Shown here one piece after another: positions 40,332 through 47,742 of a stretch of 64,000 nucleotides of DNA; the stretch's first letter is position 1, and each line of letters begins with the position of its first letter. A program made the position numbers and the translations under genes. Source of the DNA: an uncultured Eubacteriales bacterium (GTDB taxonomy: Bacteria > Bacillota > Clostridia > Oscillospirales > UMGS1783); contig CAKSHC010000009.1 in the NCBI GenBank assembly GCA_934456365.1, positions 18,979 through 82,978 on the forward strand. The letters are read 5' to 3'. Below the pieces are notes generated by a model, which saw only the letters and a list, made by a program, of their open reading frames with translations, made no database searches and was not told where the DNA came from.

Positions 40332-41359
40332 TCTTCTTTGGTTTCATATCGATCGCAATCGGATGAAAAGACGAGGGAGGGGGTGAGCCGGCAGCTGCGG
40401 GTTTCACCGCCCTCGGCGAGCCGGTCATAAAGGCGCTTGACAACCGTTTTCCCTTGCCAGAAGGGATCCTGAAAAATGACGGCGCTGATCTCTTCCCGGC
40501 GCAGAAGGGCGCGGTTGGCGGCTGTGAGGTCGGTGGCGACGATCAGCGCGCCCATTTGGCGGATGCGCTCGGCTGCGGCGGCGGAGGGGAAGGTGACCGA
40601 CGAGGTGACATAGACCCCGTCATAGCTGCCGCGGGCGCAGATTTCCTCGAGGCAGGTTTGGAAGCGGGCCGGATCGTCCTCATGCTCATACACATCGAAA
40701 TCCGTCAATCCGTGGGATTGGCCGAAGGCGGCAAAGCCGCGCAGGCAGGCGGCATGGATATCGGTTTGGCGGGAGCCGGTGATGACGGCAGTGCGTTTTT
40801 TCCTTTGGCACAGGCACAAAAGCTCGGCGGCCAGGCTGCCGGCGCATTCGCCGTCGGCGCTGACCGAGAAAAGGCAGCCGGGGCCGGGGTCGTTGCCGAC
40901 CGAGGCGAGAGGCATTTGGCGGCTCAGGGCCTCCAGGCTTTTTTGGAAAACGCGGCAGTCGCCCGAGAGGAAGACGATGGCTCCTGCGGCTTTTTTTTCG
41001 GAAAATTCCTGCAAAATCCGCTCGACCTCTTCCCTTTTGGCTTCGGCGTTGGCGCCGCGGATGACGCGGAGGTCGGGGTGGACATGCATGGGGGCCAGGG
41101 CTTCAAAGCCGGCGAGGACGCCGCGCATGATTTCATCGAGGTATTCGTCGGCCGGGCAGCACAGGAGCACTCCCACGGTAAGCGGATTGCGGCGCAGGGC
41201 CTGGGCGGCGCGGTTGGGGCTATAGCCCATTTCGGAGGCGGTGCGGCAGACCAGCTCTTTGGTGGCCGGGCTGATGCGCCCGGTGCCGCGCAGGGCTCTG
41301 TTGACCGTGGCGACCGAAACATGCAGGCGCTCGGCGACGTCATAAATTGTGACAGCCAT
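40310..41359 (-). CDS. LacI-family repressor of the sugar-acid operon
   Basis: A 349-residue repressor. Helix-turn-helix TIYDVAERLHVSVATVNRALRGTGRISPATKELV at the N-terminus (typical LacI with YDVA and NRAL). The C-terminal domain has sugar-binding periplasmic-like fold; KRTAVITGSRQTDIHAACLRGF is the usual third-strand segment. The ATG at 41359 follows AAGGAGG. It is divergent from the aldolase/kinase operon, with a perfect LacI-type operator between them. Effector unknown; it differs from GntR or IclR regulators normal for KDG systems. Confidence 0.9.
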   Translation of the reverse strand: MAVTIYDVAERLHVSVATVNRALRGTGRISPATKELVCRTASEMGYSPNRAAQALRRNPLTVGVLLCCPADEYLDEIMRGVLAGFEALAPMHVHPDLRVIRGANAEAKREEVERILQEFSEKKAAGAIVFLSGDCRVFQKSLEALSRQMPLASVGNDPGPGCLFSVSADGECAGSLAAELLCLCQRKKRTAVITGSRQTDIHAACLRGFAAFGQSHGLTDFDVYEHEDDPARFQTCLEEICARGSYDGVYVTSSVTFPSAAAAERIRQMGALIVATDLTAANRALLRREEISAVIFQDPFWQGKTVVKRLYDRLAEGGETRSCRLTPSLVFSSDCDRYETKEEKETGKA

Positions 41360-41431
41360 GGAAAGCCTCCTTTCGTTTTTTCCACTATACCCTATGGCGC
41401 GCCCTTTTGTCAAGCAAATTTCCGGGGCCTC

Positions 41432-41460
41432 TTGACAAGCGGGCGATTTTTTGATACGAT
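41432..41460 (+). promoter_or_regulatory. Promoter of the sugar-acid operon
   Basis: Perfect TTGACA (41432-41437), 17-base spacer, TACGAT (41455-41460); the operator starts two bases after the -10 box. Confidence 0.75.
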
Positions 41461-41461
41461 A

Positions 41462-41479
41462 TGCGTAACCGATTACGCA
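41462..41479. promoter_or_regulatory. LacI-type operator
   Basis: TGCGTAACCGATTACGCA: LacI-family palindrome with central CG and one mismatch pair, located on the transcription start of the aldolase operon. Confidence 0.85.
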
Positions 41480-41499
41480 ATGAAGAAAGAAGGCAGAAC

Positions 41500-42312
41500 A
41501 TGGCACAGCTGATTACGCTGGAGGACATCCGGGGCTTTGCGCCGGGGGCGAAGCTGAGGGTTGCGAAGGGCACGCTTTTCACGCCTTCGGCGACCGATTA
41601 TGCCCACGAAAAGAGGCTGGTGATCGAATATGAGGCAGCGGAGCCTTCGACCGGCTGCCCGGAGGACTCGCCGGAGCTGCGGCGGGAGGTGATTGAGAGC
41701 TGCCGGTGGCTTCTGGAGAAGAATCTGACGATCGGCACCTGGGGCAACATCAGTGTGCGCCTGAATGATGGGAACATTCTGATCACGCCCTCGAAGGTGG
41801 GGTATGATGTGATGCGGCCGGAGGATCTGGTGGTGCTGGCGCCGGACGGGCGGATCGTGGACGGATTCCGGCTGCCGACGAGCGAGCGCGAGCTGCACCG
41901 GGGGATTCTCAACCGCCGGAAGGATGTGAACGCGATCGTGCATTCCCACTCCCCTTACGCGATGGCCTGCTGCTGCATCGAAGGCGGGATTCCGCCGCTG
42001 ACCGAGGAGATGGCGCAGCTTCTGGGGGGAGGGGTGCCGCTTTCCGATCCCTTTGTGCCGTCCGAGAAGCATGTGGAGCTGGGGCGGGTAGTGACCGAAA
42101 GCCTGGGCGACGCGGGAGCTGTGCTGATCCGCAACCACGGGCCGGTGGCCTGCGGCAGCTCGCTGAGCGAGGCGAAGGTAGCGGCGCAGTGCGTGGAGAA
42201 GGCGGCCAAGATGTATCTGCATTTGGTAGGGCCGCGGCCGATCATTCCCATTGAGGATCGTTGGGTGAAGGCGGGGCGGATCTATTTCAAGGAAGGCTAT
42301 GGAAAAACCTGA
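41500..42312 (+). CDS. Class II aldolase with EutQ-like N-terminal leader
   Basis: A 270-residue protein. Residues about 60-250 are class II aldolase/adducin: TWGNISVRL, ILITPSKVGYDVM, PTSERELHRGILNRR, IVHSHSPYAMA (metal histidines), IRNHGPVACG. The first 48 residues QLITLEDIRGFAPGAKLRV ... FTPSATDYAHEK match the leader at the start of EutQ (LITANDIR ... ITPEA), absent in ordinary aldolases. The natural substrate is probably a sugar acid or a phosphorylated sugar. The ATG at 41500 follows AAGAAGG. First gene of the operon. Confidence 0.82.
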   Translation: MAQLITLEDIRGFAPGAKLRVAKGTLFTPSATDYAHEKRLVIEYEAAEPSTGCPEDSPELRREVIESCRWLLEKNLTIGTWGNISVRLNDGNILITPSKVGYDVMRPEDLVVLAPDGRIVDGFRLPTSERELHRGILNRRKDVNAIVHSHSPYAMACCCIEGGIPPLTEEMAQLLGGGVPLSDPFVPSEKHVELGRVVTESLGDAGAVLIRNHGPVACGSSLSEAKVAAQCVEKAAKMYLHLVGPRPIIPIEDRWVKAGRIYFKEGYGKT

Positions 42313-42328
42313 TCGGGAGGGATTTTAG

Positions 42329-43348
42329 ATGAAGGTTGTGACATTAGGAGAGATGATGATCCGCTTCATGCCGGCGGGCAACCGGCGGTTTGAGCAGGCG
42401 GAGAGCTTTGAGGCCTACTATGGCGGGGACGAATGCATTGTGGCCTGTTCGCTGGCGCGCTTCGGGGCGCACAGCGTGTACCTGACCAAGCTGCCGCGCA
42501 ACCCGCTGGGCGATATTTGCCTGCAGAAGCTGCGGGCGCAGGGGGTGGACACCTCGCAGATCGTGCGGGGCGGCGAGCGGCTCGGGCTGAATTTTTACGA
42601 AAACGGCGCGGCGGTGCGGCCCTCTTCGGTGCTTTACGATCGCAGCCACTCGGCGATTTCCGAGGCGCTGCCTTCGGAATTTGACCTCGACGCGGCGATG
42701 GAGGGGGCGGACTGGTTCCACTTTGCCGGCATCACCCCGGCCATCAGCGATCAAGCGGCCGAGCTGACCCGGGCGGCGGCGCAGTGTGCACGCCGGCACG
42801 GGGTGACGGTGAGCTGCGATCTGAACTACCGTTCCAAGCTCTGGAGCGTGGAGAAGGCAAAGGAAGTGATGGCGGGGATTCTGCCGTATGTGGATGTTTG
42901 CATCGGAGGCTTGGAGGACGCCGACCGCATGATCGGGCTGGAGAGCCTGAAGGTGCAGCAAGGGAGCTTCAACCATTCCCGCGCGGAATACGAAGCGGCT
43001 TTTCGCGAGCTGACCGAGCGGTTTGGCTTCCGGATGATGCTTTCCACGTTGCGCGAGGGGGCCAACTCCTCGGAAAACACCTGGGCGGCGCTTTTATACG
43101 ACGGGCACGACTTCTACGAAACGACCCGCTACACCATTCATCTGGTGGATCGCGGCGGCGGAGGGGCGAGCTGCTCGGCGGCCTTTATTTACGGGGTGCT
43201 TTCGGGGTTTGACCTGGCCAAGACGGGCGAATTTGCCGTGGCGGCCTCGGCGCTCAAGCAGACGATCACGGGCGACTTGAATTTGGTAAACCTGGACGAG
43301 GTTTATTCCCTGATGGAGGGAAAAGGCAGCGGACGGGTTTCGCGATAA
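42329..43348 (+). CDS. KdgK-like PfkB-family protein with altered active-site motifs
   Basis: A 339-residue protein closely following 2-keto-3-deoxygluconate kinases along its length (LGEMMIRFMP, LPRNPLGD, WFHFAGITPAISD, VTVSCDLNYRSKLW). Three hallmark places differ: GGDECIVA (32-39) instead of GGAEANVA, with Ile37 where the Asn lies; CIGGLEDAD instead of the CIANEEDA pattern; and DRGGGGASC (274-282) instead of DRVGGGDSF, with Ala280 (codon at 43166) where the catalytic aspartate lies. The reading frame is intact. It may be a pseudokinase or have a different role. Confidence 0.8.
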   Translation: MKVVTLGEMMIRFMPAGNRRFEQAESFEAYYGGDECIVACSLARFGAHSVYLTKLPRNPLGDICLQKLRAQGVDTSQIVRGGERLGLNFYENGAAVRPSSVLYDRSHSAISEALPSEFDLDAAMEGADWFHFAGITPAISDQAAELTRAAAQCARRHGVTVSCDLNYRSKLWSVEKAKEVMAGILPYVDVCIGGLEDADRMIGLESLKVQQGSFNHSRAEYEAAFRELTERFGFRMMLSTLREGANSSENTWAALLYDGHDFYETTRYTIHLVDRGGGGASCSAAFIYGVLSGFDLAKTGEFAVAASALKQTITGDLNLVNLDEVYSLMEGKGSGRVSR

Positions 43349-43359
43349 GGAGAAAACCA

Positions 43360-43806
43360 ATGATTTTGGACTCGATTGAAAACCGGGCGACCTACTACGG
43401 GCTGGGGGAAGACATCCGCCGCGCGCTGGACTGGCTGGCGGCCTATGAAAACCGCGCGCCGAAAAAGGAGGATCTTCTCATTCCGGGGACGGACATTTTA
43501 GTGCGCATCCGCCCCTGCGACACGAAGCCGCGGGAGCTCTGCCCTTTTGAGGCGCATCGGGATTATCTGGACATTCACTATGTGGCCGAGGGGCTGGAGG
43601 CGATCGGCGTTCAGGCCTTTGACCGGCTCAAACAGGAGAGCTACGACGAATCGGCAGACGCCTACGCGCTTTCGGGCGAGGGGGATCTTGTGACCCTGCC
43701 GAAGGGAAGCTTTCTCATCACCTATCCGCAGGACGCGCATCAGCCCTGTGTTGCGGTAGGAAAGCCGGCTTTTCTGCATAAATTGATCGTGAAAATTCGC
43801 GTTTGA
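43360..43806 (+). CDS. YhcH/YjgK/YiaL-family (DUF386) protein
   Basis: A 148-residue cupin-like protein; features: HRDYLDIHYVAEGLEAIGV (metal histidines), GDLVTLPKGSFLITYPQDAHQPCVAVG and KLIVKIRV. Members such as NanQ/YhcH act on sugar acids (anomers or sialic acid). In this operon it could handle a reaction intermediate. The ATG at 43360 follows AAGGAG. Confidence 0.9.
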   Translation: MILDSIENRATYYGLGEDIRRALDWLAAYENRAPKKEDLLIPGTDILVRIRPCDTKPRELCPFEAHRDYLDIHYVAEGLEAIGVQAFDRLKQESYDESADAYALSGEGDLVTLPKGSFLITYPQDAHQPCVAVGKPAFLHKLIVKIRV

Positions 43807-43820
43807 GGAGGAGAACGAGC

Positions 43821-44504
43821 ATGTTGGATCTGGGAAATGAAAGCTTAAAGGAATATGCGGTGCGGCGCACCAAGGAAGCGGGGGTTTTGCCCTGCATCAA
43901 GCTGCACGAAAAGGCCGACTGGATCGCCTATGCGCAGGCCATGGTAGACGGCGGGGCGAAGGCGGTTGAGGTGACGATGACGACGCCGGGAGCCTTGGAG
44001 GCGATCGAGGCGATCTCCTCTCACTTCGACAAGGAGCTTCTCGTGGCGGCCGGAACGGTTTTGGACGCGGCGACGGCGCGCGAGGTGATCCTGCACGGGG
44101 GGAGCATTCTGGTGAATCCCTGTGTGGTGGAGGATGTTCTGGATGTGGCCAACCGCTATCAGGTTCCCATTTACAGCGGAGCCTTCACGGCCACGGAGGT
44201 TTTTCAGGCTATGCGCGCGGGGGCTTCGATGGTGAAGATTTTCCCGGGCGGTTTGGGCGGCGCGAAATACATGACCAATCTGAAGATGGTTTTCCCGCAG
44301 GTGAATCTGATTCCCTCGGGCGGGATCAATCTGGACAACTGCGCCGATTTCATTCGCTGCGGAGCCTGCGCCGTAAGCGGAGCGCGCACCTTCATGAATT
44401 TCGACTGCATTGAAAAGGAAGGGCTTGGCTGGATCACCCGGCAGGTGGCAAAATTTATTGAGGTTGTGGGCGAAGCGAAGAAAAATCTGCCCATCATTCC
44501 TTAA
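43821..44504 (+). CDS. KDPG/KHG-type class I aldolase
   Basis: A 227-residue (beta/alpha)8 aldolase. The Schiff-base lysine is in SMVKIFPG and the catalytic glutamate in AVEVTMTTPG. E. coli Eda has EVTLRT with an Arg that contacts the pyruvate carboxylate; here the residue is Thr, so the substrate binding may differ. Also PSGGINLDN near the C-terminus (family PTGGI). The ATG at 43821 follows GAGGAGGAG. Likely splits a 2-keto-3-deoxy sugar acid, phosphorylated or not. Confidence 0.88.
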   Translation: MLDLGNESLKEYAVRRTKEAGVLPCIKLHEKADWIAYAQAMVDGGAKAVEVTMTTPGALEAIEAISSHFDKELLVAAGTVLDAATAREVILHGGSILVNPCVVEDVLDVANRYQVPIYSGAFTATEVFQAMRAGASMVKIFPGGLGGAKYMTNLKMVFPQVNLIPSGGINLDNCADFIRCGACAVSGARTFMNFDCIEKEGLGWITRQVAKFIEVVGEAKKNLPIIP

Positions 44505-44518
44505 AGGGGGTGCTTTCT

Positions 44519-45514
44519 ATGGGAAAGGTTGCGATCATTGGGGCGCAGCAGCCGCGATTTATCCGGGAGAAGATGAAGGCCTTTATTGACGCGGCCGGCC
44601 ACAGCGCCGATCTTCTGGACATGCCGACCCGCAACACGGCCGACTGGAAGGAGGCCCTGGTGGGATACGATGTGGTCATCAGCGCGGGGGAAAAGCTTCC
44701 GGCCGAGACCATTGATTTTCTGAAAAAGGACCTGCGGCTGCTTTCCCGCTTCGGAGTGGGAACGGACGAGATGGATTACCCCACGGCCACGCAAAACGGG
44801 ATCGCCATCTGCAATGCGGCCGGGAGCTTCAACCGCCCCGTAGCCGAGTGCGCGCTGACGCTGATGCTTTGCCTGATGCGCAACATCATCCCCGGCAATG
44901 AGGAGGTGCATCGGTGCGATTGGAGCCGCTTTCTGGAGTCGCGTAACGGGATCCAGCTCTACGGAAAGACGGTCGGGCTGGTTGGTTTCGGCGGCATTCC
45001 GCAGACGCTTGCCCGGATGCTGATGGGATTTGACTGCCGGGTGATCGCCTACGATCCCTTCTTCAACCGCGAGGCGGGCGAGAAATACGGGGTGGAATCG
45101 GTGGATTTGGAAAGGCTGGTGCGGGAATCGGATGTGATCAGTCTGCACTGCCCCTGCACCGACGAGACGCGCGACATGGTGGATTCCGCCTTTTTGCACA
45201 AAATGAAGCCCGGCGCCTTTCTCATCAACACGGGGCGCGGCGCTCTGATCGTGGAAGAGGATCTGGCGCAGGCGCTGAAAGACGGAGTGATCGCGGGTGC
45301 GGGGCTGGATGTTTTGCGACGGGAGCCGGTATCGCCCGACTGTCCGCTCCTGAACGCTCCGAACTGCATTTTGGAGCCGCACATCGGGGCCAACACCAAC
45401 GACGCGGTGGAATACGCGGGGCTCTTTGCGGCGCGCAATGCGGTGGATTTTTTGGACGGGAAGCCGGTAAAGACCATTCTGAATCCGGACTACCGCAATC
45501 ATCCACACGCCTGA
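44519..45514 (+). CDS. D-2-hydroxyacid dehydrogenase
   Basis: A 331-residue NAD-dependent dehydrogenase. NAD-binding motif TVGLVGFGGIPQTLA (GxGxxP), catalytic Arg in INTGRGALIVEE, Glu in GLDVLRREP and His in LEPHIGANT. Related to phosphoglycerate and hydroxypyruvate dehydrogenases. The ATG at 44519 follows AAAGGGGG. Last gene of the operon; could reduce an aldolase product such as a 2-keto acid. Confidence 0.9.
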   Translation: MGKVAIIGAQQPRFIREKMKAFIDAAGHSADLLDMPTRNTADWKEALVGYDVVISAGEKLPAETIDFLKKDLRLLSRFGVGTDEMDYPTATQNGIAICNAAGSFNRPVAECALTLMLCLMRNIIPGNEEVHRCDWSRFLESRNGIQLYGKTVGLVGFGGIPQTLARMLMGFDCRVIAYDPFFNREAGEKYGVESVDLERLVRESDVISLHCPCTDETRDMVDSAFLHKMKPGAFLINTGRGALIVEEDLAQALKDGVIAGAGLDVLRREPVSPDCPLLNAPNCILEPHIGANTNDAVEYAGLFAARNAVDFLDGKPVKTILNPDYRNHPHA

Positions 45515-45533
45515 CACAAAAGAAGAAAGCCCG

Positions 45534-45562
45534 AGGGGAGAGCCGAATGGCTCTCCCCTTTT
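45534..45562 (+). terminator. Terminator of the sugar-acid operon
   Basis: Perfect 11-base arms (45534-45544 and 45549-45559) followed by TTTT. Confidence 0.85.
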
Positions 45563-45568
45563 GCGCAT

Positions 45569-45601
45569 AAAAAAGGGCACGATCCGGAATGGATCGTGCC
45601 C
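45569..45601 (-). terminator. Terminator of the ABC transporter operon
   Basis: Perfect 11-base arms (45575-45585 and 45591-45601) followed on the minus strand by TTTTTTATG. Confidence 0.85.
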
Positions 45602-45615
45602 TGCTTTTGCAGCTT

Positions 45616-46647
45616 TTACGCTGCGCTTAATTCTTCTTCCACATCTTCGTCGATCGCTTCGGCGTTGATCTTTCTTCTCGATTTGATCATATCGAGGGAA
45701 GCCGCAGCCATCAGGAAGAGGCCGGTGAACATACCGCTGAGCTTGGAATCGATACCGAGCATGATGACGGCATTGTTGAGGAACATCATGGTGAGCATAC
45801 CGAGGGCGATGCACACGCCGCTGCCCTTACCGCCGGAAAGGGACACACCGCCGATGGCGCAGGCCGCCATGCAGGTGAATTCCCAGCCGGTGCCGGTGGT
45901 GGGAGCTGCGTAGTCCTGGTTGATGGCAAGCAGGATACCGGCAGAAGCCACGATCAGGCCGCAGACCAAACGGGAGAACTTCTTGATCTTCACCACGTTG
46001 ATGCCGGACAGGGCGGCAACTTCGGAGTTGTCGCCGACGGCCTTGATCTTACGGCCGAAGGTTGTTTTGGCCAGCATGATACTGACGACGATATAGAGCG
46101 CCACGCAGATATAGAACGCATAGTTGAGATCCAGGAAGGTGGCGTTGCCGAACGCTTTGAGGCCCTCGCCCAGGTCGGTATAGGGATAGCCGGCGCTGAG
46201 GAAGTAGCGGCAGGAGCCGATAACATAGCTCATACCGAGGGTCACGATAAAGGACGGCAGGTTGAGGTTGAAGATGAAGAGGCTGTTGATCCAGCCGATG
46301 AGCACGCCCACCGCCAGACCGCCGATGATGGCGACCCAGCCGGGAAGCCCGGCGCTCTTGATGAGCCAGCCGAAGACCATGCAGGACAGGCCGGCCGTTT
46401 TACCGACCGAGATATCGGCCGAGCCGGTCATGATAACCAGCGCGTTGCCAAGGCAGCAGATGGCAGTATAGGGAACCAGGTTGAGCAGCGAGGACAGGTT
46501 CTGCCAGCTCAGGTAGTTCTGGTTGACGATCTGCACGACCACCAGCAGAACGACCAGAGGGATCAGAGCCACAAACTCGTCGCTGCGGACAATCTTCTGA
46601 AGCTTCTTTACAAAGGGGCTTTTCTCTTTGACGACTTCGCCTTGCAT
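45616..46647 (-). CDS. Sugar ABC transporter permease (RbsC type)
   Basis: A 343-residue membrane permease with about eight hydrophobic segments. TGSADISVGKTAGL and AIGGVSLSGGKGSGVCIALGML are typical of the BPD_transp_2 (ribose/galactose) family. Last gene of the ATPase-permease-permease operon. Confidence 0.93.
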   Translation of the reverse strand: MQGEVVKEKSPFVKKLQKIVRSDEFVALIPLVVLLVVVQIVNQNYLSWQNLSSLLNLVPYTAICCLGNALVIMTGSADISVGKTAGLSCMVFGWLIKSAGLPGWVAIIGGLAVGVLIGWINSLFIFNLNLPSFIVTLGMSYVIGSCRYFLSAGYPYTDLGEGLKAFGNATFLDLNYAFYICVALYIVVSIMLAKTTFGRKIKAVGDNSEVAALSGINVVKIKKFSRLVCGLIVASAGILLAINQDYAAPTTGTGWEFTCMAACAIGGVSLSGGKGSGVCIALGMLTMMFLNNAVIMLGIDSKLSGMFTGLFLMAAASLDMIKSRRKINAEAIDEDVEEELSAA

Positions 46648-46675
46648 ATTTTATTCTCCTTCTCTTAATCCGACA

Positions 46676-47728
46676 TCACACAAGGTCGATACGGGAGGCC
46701 ATGTATCTTCTCTTGAACACGTCGATCGACAGAACCAGCATGACGAGCACGCCGATGATGGCGATCTGGACGTTGGGGTCCCAGCCGATGGCCGTCATGG
46801 AGTTTTCAATCAGCTGGATGAGCACGACGCCCAAAAACAGGCCCAAAACCGATCCGGAGCTTCCCACAAAGCCGATGCCGCCGATATAGCAGGCTGCGAT
46901 GGTTTTGAAGTCGGCGCCGCCGAGCCCGCCCGGGAGGATGACGGCGTTGCGCAGGTTGGAGAGCAGGCCGCCGATAAAGGCAAGGACGGAAACGAACATC
47001 AGGGTGATCCACTTGACGCGGCGCACATTCACGCCCGCCATATAGGCCGAATCGGAGGAAATACCGCTGGCCTGGATCATACGGCCATACTTGGTGTAGC
47101 GCAGGACAATCTCAGCGATGGCCACCAAAACAACAAAGATAATAAACAGAGTTGACAAGCCCTTTTTATAGGTGCCGCCGGAAAGAGTTTGGAAAAAGCC
47201 CTTGAGGACGGCGGAGTTGGCAAAGGTGACCAGCTCCTGGGGAACCGGGGTGATGGGGACGCCGAGGGTGAGGTAGGTGGCGACCGAAGCACAGAAGCTC
47301 GAGGTGGCCATGGTGGCGACCCACTTCATCACGCCGACCTTGAGCATCAGGAAGCCGTTGAGGGCGCCGACCGCGACGGCCACGAGGACCGCCAGCAGAA
47401 GCCCGGCCCAGATCGGCCAGCTGTTCCAGATGCAGACCAGGCCGAAGACCACGCTCGACAGAGCCGAAACGCTGCCGACCGAAAGGTCCATCTCGCCGGT
47501 CATGATGATCAGCGCCTGGCCGATGGCCATGATGCCGATGAACGAGCAGTTGCGAAGCAGCGTGAAGATATTCTTCCAGGTGAAGAAGTTTTCATTCACG
47601 AAGTAGGTGATCAGCGAAAGAATCACAATAAAGAGGATGGCCAGGAACTCGGAGGAAAGGAAAAATTTCACGAGCTTGACTTTTCTTTTTTCTTTCTGGA
47701 TCGACTTGATATCTGCCGTATTTTCCAT
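46676..47728 (-). CDS. Sugar ABC transporter permease (RbsC type), first
   Basis: A 350-residue membrane permease with about nine hydrophobic segments and the family motifs TGEMDLSVGSVSALS and YIGGIGFVGSSGSVLGLFLGV. The ATG at 47728 follows AAGGAGG. Differs clearly from the second permease, so the pair forms a heterodimer channel. Confidence 0.93.
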   Translation of the reverse strand: MENTADIKSIQKEKRKVKLVKFFLSSEFLAILFIVILSLITYFVNENFFTWKNIFTLLRNCSFIGIMAIGQALIIMTGEMDLSVGSVSALSSVVFGLVCIWNSWPIWAGLLLAVLVAVAVGALNGFLMLKVGVMKWVATMATSSFCASVATYLTLGVPITPVPQELVTFANSAVLKGFFQTLSGGTYKKGLSTLFIIFVVLVAIAEIVLRYTKYGRMIQASGISSDSAYMAGVNVRRVKWITLMFVSVLAFIGGLLSNLRNAVILPGGLGGADFKTIAACYIGGIGFVGSSGSVLGLFLGVVLIQLIENSMTAIGWDPNVQIAIIGVLVMLVLSIDVFKRRYMASRIDLV

Positions 47729-47742
47729 ATTTTTCTTCCTCC

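Noticed and set aside
42329..43348. KdgK-like gene as a frameshifted pseudogene
   Set aside because: The frame is continuous and full-length, with ribosome site and coupled neighbours; only specific residues differ.
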